DNA of 64,000 nucleotides from Linum tenue (Eukaryota > Streptophyta > Magnoliopsida > Malpighiales > Linaceae): positions 27,073,608 through 27,137,607 of the forward strand of contig CAMGYJ010000010.1 in NCBI GenBank assembly GCA_946122785.1, in the 5' to 3' direction. The position numbers were made by a program, and so were the translations under genes. The notes below the pieces were generated by a model, which was given only the letters and a program-made list of their open reading frames with translations, ran no database searches and was not told the origin of the DNA. Positions 46,101-55,882 of this stretch are shown here, one piece after another (position 1 is the stretch's first letter; the number at the start of each line of letters is the position of its first letter).

Positions 46101-48570
46101 GACCCATTTATTATGAGTAGGGTTTGGGTGATGTGTGTATGGGTTTGGGGTTTGTATATGGGTTTGGGTTAGGTATGGATATTATCTAAATGGGTATGGG
46201 TTGGATATGGATATCCATTTACTTGAGGGTTTTTTAACTACACATTCAAAAATTGGACTTATTTGTAAAACTTGAAAAATTTAGGTACCAAAATGTAAGA
46301 CCAAAAAAATTTAGGTACCAAAACATAATTTTCCGTCGATATTTTGTGGACTTATATGCAAAAAAAAATTTAGATACTAAATATGCATATCTATTAAGTT
46401 TAGGTACCAAACTGTAATTTGTATTTGGGCATGGATACAAACCCAAATCCATTTGTTATAAACCCAACCCAACCCAAAGTAAACGGGTATGGGTACAAAC
46501 CCATCAAACTTTACCCATATCCATATATTTGGATTTCATACCCAACCCAATTGGGTTGGATAGTAAAATACCCATGGGTATGGGCAAAATTGCCATCCCT
46601 AATCCATATTAAACAAAAACAAATCAAAATTATTTCTTAAGACTAATTTTAGAAAGAAAAAAAAAACTATTCACTCAAATCATCTTCTAAAATATCTGCA
46701 GAAAATCATGATTTCAATTTTTCAAAAATATAAAATCATTGTTAAACCATTTTAGCACTATGTAATACTAAAAGTTTCAAATAGCTCGTTCATGTTATCT
46801 GGAATGCATGTGTACATACAAAATCCTAGTATGAGGTGCTTTCTTGAGATTTAGCATACACTAGCTAATTAAAGTTAAGTTAGCTATGTTTCAATGTCGT
46901 ACTTAAAGGAGATAAAAAAAAATCTCAATTAAATGGAGATGGATCATGACAATTAGAAATAATAGGACAAAATTTTACTAACTATACAGTTGAACTCATT
47001 TTAAGACCCAACTAATTCCAATAATTCAAGATAGTGGGAGGGATTCCTTCAAACAAAAGTCAATACATATAAATTTAAATTTTGCACAAATTCGATATCA
47101 TGTGCTTAACAAATAAGAACTACCACATTAAAAAAAAAAAAGACATCTCGATTACAAAAGACTCTAATACTATATTAGAAAACAATTAGTCCCACTAATT
47201 GCAACCAGCTATATTTCTCTCATTTGTTACTAACTCGTTATAATATTGACCGCTTTCATTTATCAACTTCTTTGCCCAATTTAGACTCGAATTCTATAAT
47301 TATAAAAAAAAACGTTTTACTTTAACCTATTTACTTTAACTTTAAAAAGAAAATTTCATTTGAAAGTCAATGTATTTTTCTTTCTTTTCACGTCTTTGAT
47401 AGCCATCATCAAGGTTGTCGGACCCGGCCGAGCTAGTGGGTCAAGGGTTAATGGGTCAACCGTTTTAGCTCGGTTTGGCCCTGAAATATAGAAAGAGTCA
47501 TTATATTGTACTTATCCTCATAAATTATATCAAATCTTATCTAACATATGAGTTATAACATATAATATTACACCAAAATAACATATCGTACTTAGATCCA
47601 ACATATAGTGAAAATTCACACACACTTATATAACTTAAATATTCAAATGTTCAACTTAGTATTCCAAAGAATGAGTTAGGCGAAAAGAAAAATTGAAAAA
47701 TAGGCGCATTTCGCAAACTAGAGAAAAAAATGATACAATTTGACCTCCAACCCGGTACCTTATAGCGGTCGGCCCAGCGGGTGCGTGCGGCCCTTTTTTC
47801 TCACCGGGTCAGGGTCAAATTGGGTCGACCCGTGGGTCAACCCGCGGGTTTACAACCTTGGCCATCATACATTTGATCACTAAAATTATGGATCTCATCC
47901 AAGTTTCAAAGTTAAATACGTTTTGGAAATAAATAATAGTACTTGGGTAGTTGGGTTGTTGAATGGTTTTTATTAAGAGTGACAACTCAGTACTCACGTA
48001 GTTTTTTCCTAAAAATTCTTTTTTTATTTTTATGGGAACCTGTATTTTCCTGACAATTCTCTGTAGTACAATTACCTGAGCGTGCTTGGGCTCGGAAGTG
48101 TCGAGATAGGCGCAGGTCCTGACGTTGCCGGTGAAGGCCACGCTGGGCATGAAGTCGCCGACGAGGACGTCCCTCTTGTCGGCGACCTCCGCGTCGAACA
48201 TGTGGGCGAACGACTTGCAGTCCAGCACCGCCACCACGTTCGGGTTCACCCCGCCGCCGAAGAACGGGAAGCTCGGCGGCACGTTCGTACGGAACACCGC
48301 CGACCCGTACTTCTCCATCCGCTTCCTGAAGAACTCGTCGGGCCCTTGGAACCAGAAGTAGTCCAGCCTGTCCGTCATCGGCCCCACTATCGGCCACCCG
48401 TGCGACCCCGGGATCGGCTGCGGCTGCGGCGGCGGCGCGGCGGTGGTGGTGGACGTGGAGATGGAGGTGGAGGTGGAACCGGGTACGGATGATGACGGCG
48501 GAGGGGGCCTGCGGCCGCGGCCGGGAAAGGGGGATATGGTCATCATTTTCATCGTCATCGTCGCCGCCAT
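40126..48570 (-). CDS. HPL: Fatty acid 13-hydroperoxide lyase, CYP74B type (three exons)
   Basis: Exons 48076-48570, 41321-41702 and 40126-40775 join with GT-AG introns (phase 0 and phase 1) into an unbroken 508-residue protein. CYP74B enzymes split 13-hydroperoxides of linolenic/linoleic acid into C6 aldehydes (green leaf volatiles) and a C12 oxo-acid, usually in the chloroplast. Residues 1-52 are Ser/Thr/Pro-rich, suiting a transit peptide. Then come [24 protein letters not shown] (about 93-104), the CYP74 I-helix FNAFGGF (321-327, no oxygen-binding Thr), the ExxR motif in VVYETLR, and [10 protein letters not shown] with haem Cys near 469. The [10 protein letters not shown] and [10 protein letters not shown] blocks fit CYP74B better than allene oxide synthase. 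The ATG at 48570 is the first in the open frame. It is the only clearly intact host gene here. Confidence 0.92.
42834..42857 (+). repeat. (AAT)n microsatellite
   Basis: About eight uninterrupted AAT units inside HPL intron 1. Confidence 0.85.
43866..45296 (+). mobile_element. Pack-MULE carrying an AP2/ERF gene copy
   Basis: Inverted ends of about 78 bp or more: GGCAAAATACAC...CTTATAGCC on the left and GGCAAATACACG...CTTATAGCC on the right, roughly 85% alike by eye. The target duplication TATTTTTAA is perfect at 43857-43865 and 45297-45305, the 9 bp expected for Mutator. There is no transposase. Between the ends lies a transcription factor gene (44186-44946). The subterminal CCACGTAGGTGACACATCA at 44086 resembles 49019-49038 of the large MULE. 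It lies in HPL intron 1, antisense to it. Confidence 0.88.
44186..44946 (+). pseudogene. Captured AP2/ERF transcription factor (ERF group IX-like)
   Basis: The frame from 44186 holds an AP2 domain at about residues 105-164 (HYRG...[20 protein letters not shown]...RAILNFPL). ERFs bind GCC-box DNA and control ethylene/jasmonate and stress genes. Two residues normally fixed in the DNA-contact sheet are changed: Arg to Cys at 110 (TGC at 44513) and Trp to Ser at 114. After the domain the frame runs off. The true C-terminus is in the +1 frame ending at 44946: a KRK basic patch, [12 protein letters not shown] and [12 protein letters not shown], motifs I associate with group IX ERFs. A 1-bp indel near 44740 separates them. 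The upstream part ([13 protein letters not shown]) fits the same ERF type. Most likely a captured, decayed copy. Confidence 0.8.
46032..46601. mobile_element. hAT-like MITE in HPL intron 1, 570 bp
   Basis: Ends TAGGGATGACAAT and TAGGGATGGCAAT (inverted). Flanks ATCTATAT (46024-46031) and ATCCATAT (46602-46609) match at 7 of 8 bases. The interior is made of ACCCATA/TATGGGT repeats forming a hairpin plus AATTTAGGTACCAAAA blocks. Non-coding. Confidence 0.82.
47410..47860. mobile_element. hAT-like MITE in HPL intron 1, 451 bp
   Basis: Inverted ends CAAGGTTGTCGGACCCG and CAAGGTTGTAAACCCG, with a perfect 8-bp duplication GCCATCAT at 47402-47409 and 47861-47868. Inside, GGGTCAACC/GACCCG blocks pair across an AT-rich middle. 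It lies about 215 bp from the exon 1 donor. Confidence 0.82.
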
Positions 48571-48776
48571 GACGGTGGAGGGAGGAGCGGAAGTTCGGCG
48601 GTGGAGTTTTTTCTTTTGGTAGTTTGGGGAGAGTGTGATAAATGATTGTGTGGGGCGGGGGAAGTGGTGATTGGATTATAAACGAGAGGATGAGAGAGAG
48701 AACGTACGATGAGGAAAACAGGTGGTGTGATTCGCGTTTGTCCTCTTCTCGTATAATTGTGTGCCTTTTTTATGAA

Positions 48777-48785
48777 TATTTTATA
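48777..48785 (-). promoter_or_regulatory. Likely TATA box of HPL
   Basis: TATAAAATA on the minus strand, about 205 bp before the HPL start codon. The MULE end is only about 30 bp further upstream. Position fits a core promoter with a leader of about 170 bp; no transcription start can be seen from sequence alone. Confidence 0.45.
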
Positions 48786-48816
48786 CTTTGTTATAAGTTC
48801 ACGTCCAATAAATTTA

Positions 48817-48900
48817 GGGCTAATACCAATAGGAAACCCCAAGTATTAACTTTGTGCCATTTGTATCCTAAAGTATTTGATACGACAATTGTGTCCCAAA
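48817..48900 (+). repeat. Left terminal inverted repeat of MULE
   Basis: 84 bp identical to the reverse complement of 55004-55087. Beyond it the ends still share scattered motifs around the GTTGACCGTTA blocks (48939-48965 and 54966-54985). Confidence 0.9.
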
Positions 48901-49485
48901 GTATGGTAGTTTTGTGTCATTTGTATCCTGACACTTTCGTTGACCGTTAAAAGTAACGGTTGACCAGACAGACGGCCGTTAGGTCAGCTTCCGAAGCTTG
49001 CGTGGCACAATCCTGTTGGCCACGTAGACGACACATAGGCAAACACGTCAGATTAGTAAAAAAAAATTTACCATTCTGATTTAAATTAAAAAAAATATGA
49101 TTTAAAATTAAAAAACCCTTTATTTTAACCCTCTTCATCTTCTTTGTAGCTCCTCTATTTCCAAACTTCTTCTTTGCGAGAGGGTCGTCGCGAGCAGAGG
49201 GTGTCGCGAGCAGAGGGCAGAGGGTCGTCGCGAGCAGAGGGCAGAGGAGAGACTGCGATAGCTCCCTCGCGTCGGAGTGGCGACGACGCTGGGTTTCAGT
49301 AACGCGGAGCGGCGCCGGTTCGTGGTGATTTGGTATTCATTGCGGCGAGGATAGTGGTGCGACGGCGTGCTTCGGAATTAGTTTGTCGAGGAAACCAGGT
49401 GAGAAGCTGTTGTTGGGTTGTTTTAGGGTTTGATGTTGGGTTCTCATTCTCCATAATGAATGGGTTTTGTGGCAGCAATTAAAAC

Positions 49486-50061
49486 ATGTCGGGAAGGAGA
49501 TTCGGCCAAAGCACTTGTGACTCCAATTCTTCCAACTCTCGAATCGTGAAGTGTGGGCATAATATACCAGCAAAGTCTTATGTTTCAGGGACAGAACTCA
49601 ATCCGGGGAGGGGATTCTACTGTTGCCCATATTGGAAGGTAATTTATGCATTATTTGTTTAGTTGGGGGATTTTATTCGCAAACAACAGCTCACTACATC
49701 TTGATTTATTTGTCAGGAGCCTTCAAAAAATTGTCTATTCTGGCGTTGGGTGGATCAGGGTAATGATGAAGAGGAAACCCCTAGCTCCAATGTGATTGTG
49801 GCAGATGATGAAGACATTAGGACGAAGTATGCTTCGATGGAGATTCATGTTACGAGCTTGAAGGAAAGCTTGAAACTTGCTGAAGAGAAAGCTGAGCGAA
49901 GGAAGCAGGCTAAAAAATGTTTGTTTGATGATTTAGTTAGCATTAGGGAGGAAAACACTAGGCTGGTAGGGGAACTGAAGTTGGCCAATGCTCGATTCTT
50001 GTTTGTGTTGTTCCTTTTCGTTGGACTGCTTGTAGGCATTGCCATTGCAGGACTGAAATGA
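49486..50061 (+). CDS. GRF-type zinc finger, coiled-coil, membrane-anchored protein in MULE
   Basis: Exons 49486-49638 and 49717-50061 (intron GTAATT...TTGTCAG, 78 bp) give 165 residues. Residues 22-65 form a GRF-type zinc finger: KCGHNIPAKSYVSGTELNPG, then GRGFYCCPYW and NCLFWRWVD. GRF fingers bind single-stranded nucleic acid in several DNA-repair proteins. Residues about 75-135 look like a coiled coil (ASMEIHVTSLKESLKLAEEK). The C-terminus is a hydrophobic segment (FLFVLFLFVGLLVGIAIAGLK), like a tail anchor. It converges on the transposase gene. Its place recalls mudrB of maize MuDR, but the sequence is unrelated as far as I can tell. It could be an accessory factor or a captured host gene. 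Confidence 0.75.
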
Positions 50062-50454
50062 AGTCTGCAAATGCACATGTATTCTGTAAGCAAACAATCC
50101 TGTTTCTGTATGTTATTGAATCTGACTTTGAGGAATTCCCTTGTATGACAGTAAGCAAACAACGATAGCATCATCTTATAAACATACCATTCAAACATCC
50201 TGAATTGTTCAACAGAAGATGATCAATATCATAGTCTGAACCATACACATACATAATTGTGTTGGTCAGTTACAAAGGCTGCCACTGCCATTGTCTAGAT
50301 TTCCAAAATTAATCCATTGTTTGGGAATCTTACATGATTTCCTCCGGATATAACGCAACCATATTTGCGCAAAATAAACATGACCATCCATAATATCCAT
50401 AATCTACTACGTTAACCCTACATCCCCTAATACTACCCATTTACAACCACTTTC
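50062..50454. other. Convergent intergenic region of MULE
   Basis: About 390 bp between the stop codons of the GRF gene and the transposase. AT-rich, presumably the 3' ends and terminators of both genes. No further ORF. Confidence 0.5.
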
Positions 50455-53400
50455 CTACTGCTGCTGGCTCGGCTGTGTCGGTGGTGGTTGTGATCCTCCT
50501 TCAGCAATCACCGTAGGCGTTGACCCGGTACCAAGGTTGCCATATGGCCTGCCACTTCTCAACACCCTTCCTGGTCTATCTGGACCATTTAGTATCACAT
50601 ATGTGTTTCCTAAATCAGTGTGCAACACACCAATTCCTTGGTTGGCCTGCAAATAATTGAAGTGAGTTACTATACCGCTAACATGTCAAAGTTGTCGAGT
50701 ACAATGAAACGAATAACTTACCATCCTAACTTCTCTGTCTTGAGCACGTCTACTAGTGACAGCACGATTGATGTGTGCTTCCTACCATTAACAAAGAAAA
50801 GACCATTCAACCACCACTTTATAAGTTCATTTACGTGTTATCTCAACATTCCATTCTATCATGAAAGCCAATGGCAATGGTCCTCTTACCTGAATTCCGC
50901 CAACTAGAGGGCATGTTCTGGCATTGTGGTCAGCCCCCTTACACTTTGAACATAACCCTGGTCTCCTTTTCACTGCCGAGGGTTGACCTTCCTCATTTGC
51001 AGCAGCCCCTCCATCCCTCTCCTGCCTCCTTCGAACAGTCGCACCCCTTCCACCAGTAGCACCCCTTCCACCAGTCAATCCCCTTCCACCAGTAGCACCC
51101 CTTCCACCAGTCGCACCCCTTCCACCAGTAGCACCCCTTCCACCAGTCGCACCCCTTCCACCAGTAGCAGCCCCTTCTCCTTCCAAAGCCTGCAAATTTA
51201 ACCAAACACAGAAAAGAACATTCAACGATTCTTACAATTTTCACAATTTATCCAAACACAATTTATCCAAACACTTACCCGTTCAGCCCGAAGAACCGGA
51301 CAAGTCCTCACATTATGGTCAGGAGCATTGCACTTCTTACAATGCATTACAGACCTGAACTTCCTCATAGCCGATCCATCACCACCATGTCGAACTGTCT
51401 CAATCTCCCCTGGTGTCTTCCTCCGTTGCTTCTTCGGACGTCCAGGTAAGACCTTGAATTTAGGAGGATAAATTGGGTAGCCAACTGATTCTGGCCAAGC
51501 TTGTTGGCCTTCAATAGTAGGAATACCAAACTCATATGCCATCTTGAACGACCCAACAGTATAGTAAGCAGACACGACTTCACTAGGCTCCCTCCTTTGC
51601 CATTGAAGGCAAGCAATTGCGTGTACACATGGAATTCCAGTCAATCCCCATGACCCACAACTGCATGTATGTTCGTCCAAGTCCAACACGTACCCTTTAC
51701 GGCCAATGGCAACTTCAAACTTGTCCTCTAAGCCAGGAATCACTTGACACATCTTGGCTAAATCCACACCCTTCCTAATCTTCTTCTCTATCCTAGGACA
51801 GAGCCGATCCCTCCAACCACCAGCTTGTTTATTCTTTTCAACTATTCGCACCATGAGCTTCCTACGGATACCCTCGAGCATGTCAATGATCCTATCCTCC
51901 CTCTCTTCTAAGATATAACCATTGAAGGTTTCGCAAATATTACTTTCCACCGAGTCACATCTGGAGGTATGACTCATAAAAGCCCTGCAAAAGGTTTCTG
52001 GTTGATGATCCATAAAATCCTGAAGTAAAGATGGATCTGCCCCACTTTGTTGAATCTCCCCCATGACTTTGATGACTGCTTTGTAATCGTTGATGTTTGT
52101 TGCATACACAGCATCCCAGTATAAGTCTCTATATGCCTTCACCCTATGGTTAACCTTCCAATTCGCGAAAACATGACGTGCACACTTTCTTAGCGATGCC
52201 TCAGGTAAGCAACTGTTTAATGCTTGCACAAGACCCTACAAACAAGAAGAAAATCATCATCTACATCTAATCCAAACCAAACATTTTCACACAGGACAAA
52301 CTTTCTAAAACACATACAATAAGTAATGGAATATTTACCTTGTGTTGGTCCGATATGACTGTCCACCCACGACCATCAATGGTCCTAAGATCTTGCTGTA
52401 AAATAGCCACAAACCACTTCCATGTTTCAAGACTTTCCCCTTCCACTACAGCCCAAGCAATGGGGAACATCCTGTTGTCTCCATCTTTACCAACAGCACT
52501 CAAAAGCATCCCTTTAACTTCACCTTTAAGAAAGCACCCATCCAAAGCAAACATTGGTCGGCAGCCCCTAGTGAAACCCTTTCGCAGCCCACTAAACCCA
52601 ATGTACAACCTCTTGAACAACACTCGGTTGGGCACATTAGACGGGTCAACCTCTAGAATAAAAGTACCGTCTCTATCCCGCTCTTTCAAAGCACCAACAT
52701 ACCTCCTCAGCTTGTTATACTCCTCTATCAACGACCCTCCTAACATCCGCTTCGCATATATCCTCGCCCTATAGCATTGCCTCCTGGAAATTACAACATT
52801 ATGTGTTTGCCTCAGCTCCAACATCATATTCTTTACCTTCCAATCAGGCTCCCTTCGAAAACGTTCAATGTACTTCTTAGCCACCCAAGTTGCATTAGCA
52901 ACCCGCATCCGGACAGCCCTAGGACAAGTGTGATCCTTCCCAAGATTCTTAACCATAAACAAAGAACGAGCATGCCAACTGCCGTAGATATACCACCCAC
53001 ACTTCTGGCGACATTCAGCACGCTTCTTATTCTTGTCACTTCTCGTCCACTTGATATCGGCTCCAATTGAGATGGAATGCTCCTCCACTGCCACTTTGAA
53101 CTGCTCCGGGGAATTGAAGCTCATTCCCACCGTGAACTTTAGTGTAGAATGTTCACATCTGGGGTCATAGTGGGGACCGTCATAAATAGGATCAGCTGGC
53201 TCTTCGTCTAGATTCCCACGAACATGTCGTGAGTCAACTGAACCTCTATATTCTGATTCGGGTAGAGTTTGGTTTCCCACTTGTTCTGCCCTTTCATGTG
53301 CCATATCTTCAGCTTCGGGTTGAGTTTGGTTTCCCCCTTGTTCTGACTGTACATGTGGGATAGCTTCAGCTTCTTCATCTTCAGCTTCTTCATCTTCAGC

Positions 53401-54003
53401 TTCTTCATCTTCAGATCCCATAGCATTGGAGGGAACATCTTGTTCGGTCTGCTCATAATCAGTTACAGATTCCTGCTCCACAGCTTCACCAGTTGCATCT
53501 TTAATGGTTCGAACTCTCATCCGTCTTGCTCTAATCCCTTGATTCTCCAAAGCATCGACGAACTCATCATCAGAAGTGCGCACCTCATCATCCATAAGAT
53601 GGATGATGTCTCGATTCTGTGACTCCTCATCACCTTCTGTATCATAGTCATCACTGTTCCCTCCACTAGCCTCTTCATTATCTCCAACTTGAGTTTCTAT
53701 ACCTTCCATAAAGATGACAATTTTTTCATTTTCAACTGCAGGAATCAGTCCATCCATTACCTCGGTGTCGGACCTTATTTCAACCAAACCATTTCCCAAA
53801 TTATGCGATGGAGCCATATACCACAAGCGCTCGACCCTAGCGTATTCAAAGTGGACAACACCAAGCTGTTGTAACTGGAAGTAGGAGATGTAGTCTAGGT
53901 CCATGTCAACTTCTTCAATCTTGCCATTTAGGTAGCGAGGAACCTCCTCAGAATAGTCCATTTTCCCACCATGGTGGACTATCAATTCCAAGTACGTAGT
54001 CAT
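50455..54003 (-). CDS. MULE transposase (MURA-like), five exons, 1057 aa
   Basis: Exons 52339-54003, 51279-52235, 50890-51189, 50722-50781 and 50455-50646 join with GT-AG introns, all phase 0, with no stop. It would cut and reinsert the element. Residues 1-105 resemble the PB1-like N-terminus of plant MULEs; 110-260 are very acidic; about 275-370 are the MuDR DNA-binding region (CGWYIYGSWHARS, DHTCPR). The catalytic core has Asp 488 (FALDGCF), Asp 552 (SDQHKG) and a candidate Glu 657 (NICETFNGYI). A SWIM zinc finger (CSC...CVH, 746-760) follows, then two CCHC knuckles (854-867 and 954-967) around a GGRGAT repeat. The C-terminus is Gln/Pro-rich. The ATG at 54003 opens the first exon. Exon limits are my reading of splice sites. 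Confidence 0.85.
51037..51175 (-). repeat. 18-bp tandem repeat encoding GGRGAT in transposase exon 3
   Basis: Seven to eight copies of an 18-bp unit on the minus strand encode (T)GGRGA repeats, one copy starting Leu instead of Ala. The product is an RGG-box-like segment directly before the second zinc knuckle. RGG boxes in other proteins bind RNA or single-stranded DNA. Confidence 0.8.
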
Positions 54004-55003
54004 CCTGCACGTTACATAACATGGTTACTATTACAAATCCTCGATTATATTAATCCAATCACATACTAGGGTCAATAATTTTCTACCATTAAAAGCATTC
54101 CCGAAAGTTGCTAAAAGACAACTTTGCAATCTAGCAATCCACAAACCCGTGACCTTTATGAATTGAATATTACAACTCCAATACAACCAAATCACTATAC
54201 ATGGATGGAAATGACCAGAAGGTGCTTTTGGAATTGAATTCGTACCTGTTGCTCAACTCGCAAAGGGGGTAATCTCGTCTTCACAGCTTCGTCGTGGTCC
54301 CTGCTTTCCCCTTCTACTTCCAGCGAATCTTACAGAGCAAAGCCACTTCGTACCCACCACATTTACTTTCTTGTGCGATTACCACCTTCCTTCCGCTTCC
54401 CACCTACTTAATTGACCTTCAAATAGCTCCACAACTCCAGAAAAACGGACAGGCCCCTTCGCTCCAAAACCCTAGAAATTTTGGGCGAAACAAAATTCCA
54501 TACAGCCCGATACCTCTGATAGTAGAGGCATCATCTACTCCTCACAAGAAGATGATACAACCACTCGCGCAAGGTCGGCGACGATGATTGCAGAAGAAAT
54601 CGCGCAGGCCCCTTCGTTCCTCCCTGCCCGCCACGCCCGAAGGTTTCGAAGTTGAAGTCGAGGATGTTCGTCCCTGCGCCGCGCCCGATGTTTGAGATGT
54701 TGACAGACTGAGGAGCTGGCGAATCGACTCCCCTCTGTTCGTCGGGGAAGAGAATCGGAGAATCGGGAGAAAGGTTAGGGTTCTTGAGTTTCTTTGGGGG
54801 AAGTCGAGGGAGGGGAGGGGTAAAAGTGAATCGGGTTCGGGTGAAACCCCGATTTCATTTAACCTTTTTTTTTTTAAATATGACGTGTAAACACGGGCTC
54901 GAGTTTGTAAATAAAAAAATCCACCTAGACGACACATCAGCGATGACCTGGCAATTAATTCAAAATTAACGGTCAACGGTAGTCAACCATAACGGAAAAA
55001 TAG

Positions 55004-55087
55004 TTTGGGACACAATTGTCGTATCAAATACTTTAGGATACAAATGGCACAAAGTTAATACTTGGGGTTTCCTATTGGTATTAGCCC
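55004..55087 (-). repeat. Right terminal inverted repeat of MULE
   Basis: Exact reverse complement of 48817-48900; followed by the ATAAATTTA duplication. Confidence 0.9.
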
Positions 55088-55199
55088 ATAAATTTATTTT
55101 TCGGTAAAGAAAATGCATATTCGGGGAAAAAATAGTACATTTTAAATAGACTTGTCAATTGGCCGGTGGGGTTGGATCATTTCAATTTAGGAGATCTCA

Positions 55200-55440
55200 T
55201 ATTACAGTTCGTTGCAGGGTGAGTATTTGTTGAAAGAGGTTCAATCGTGCATCATATCACGTTCACTAACACACCCTGTCAAACGATAGTCAGTCACCTC
55301 ATAAGCGCTTTCGTTTGCACATGTCCTAAACACGAGAATGCATGTGCTTCACAAACGGGGTCACCGGGATTCGAACACAAGACCTTTCGATCGCAGAAGG
55401 CTCCGATACCATGTCAAGAACCACTAGATCCCCCATAGTT
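55200..55440 (-). mobile_element. TRIM-like remnant, minus strand
   Basis: On the minus strand: primer site TGGTATCGGAGCC (complement of 55399-55411) after a TTGACA LTR end, then an internal stretch with TTCGAATCCCGG. A weak purine tract CGTTTGACAGGGTG precedes TGTTAGTG at about 55270. Same plan as 12679-12981 and 19984-20196. No coding. Confidence 0.4.
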
Positions 55441-55465
55441 GGAAAGAATAACCCAACATCCGAAG

Positions 55466-55831
55466 TGTTGATATGACTTGAATCGGACTATCAGCCGCTA
55501 CGACCGGTAATCGGGGGTCTCGCTGCCCGGTCAGCAAGTGGGGTCCAGGGGCAACGCCCCGGTGGGGGTGCGGGGGCACCGTTTCCTTTGGCAGATTGGA
55601 TTACGTTTAGACCCACATGGAGAAGTACTATAAATACTTCTCATACTCCTCTGTAATCTGTAATCTCCTCGATATAGTGAAATCGGCTCTCTCTCGCCCG
55701 TGGACGTAGCTAACACACATCGTGTTAGTGAACCACGTAAATCGTGTGTCGTGTTTTCGATTCTCGCTTTCGTATTCTTGCTTTGTCGATTCCAGCGATT
55801 TCCCGATCCGTAGCAGCGCGTTTATAACAAG
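55466..55831 (+). repeat. 5' LTR of element E
   Basis: 366 bp with a TATA box (CTATAAATAC) at 55628-55637. Almost identical to the 3' LTR outside the 111-bp segment missing there. Confidence 0.9.
55628..55637 (+). promoter_or_regulatory. TATA box of element E LTR
   Basis: CTATAAATAC in the 5' LTR, about 200 bp before the LTR end. The corresponding piece is deleted in the 3' LTR. Confidence 0.55.
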
Positions 55832-55833
55832 TG

Positions 55834-55845
55834 GTATCAGAGCCG
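55834..55845 (+). other. Primer binding site of element E
   Basis: TGGTATCAGAGC, complementary to the 3' end of initiator tRNA-Met, two bases after the 5' LTR. Confidence 0.85.
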
Positions 55846-55882
55846 CGGCTGGAAATCAGGCTAGGGTTTTCGATTCAGAAGA

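Larger units (their letters stand above)
41703..48075 (-). other. HPL intron 1, 6.4 kb, filled with transposons
   Basis: Donor CAG|GTAATT at 48075 and acceptor TTGCAG before 41702. Contains a Pack-MULE (43866-45296) and two hAT-like MITEs (46032-46601 and 47410-47860), each with target duplications. A possible Tourist-like hairpin lies at about 42780-43232. The rest is AT-rich without genes. The intron is far longer than intron 2 (545 bp, 40776-41320). Confidence 0.85.
48817..55087 (-). mobile_element. Apparently autonomous Mutator-like element (MULE), 6271 bp
   Basis: Terminal inverted repeats are identical for 84 bp (48817-48900 and 55004-55087, starting GGGCTAATACC). The target duplication ATAAATTTA is perfect at 48808-48816 and 55088-55096. 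It encodes an intact five-exon transposase (minus) and a convergent two-exon gene with a GRF zinc finger (plus). Identical ends, clean duplication and open genes point to a young insertion that may be mobile. The insertion site is the upstream region of HPL. Confidence 0.9.

Noticed and set aside
48082..48492. 136-codon plus-strand frame opposite HPL exon 1
   Set aside because: It is a GC-rich shadow of the conserved exon, with no motif of its own.
40126..48570. Allene oxide synthase or divinyl ether synthase as alternative names for the CYP74 gene
   Set aside because: The blocks [22 protein letters not shown] and [14 protein letters not shown] fit hydroperoxide lyase of the CYP74B group better; enzyme assay would settle it.
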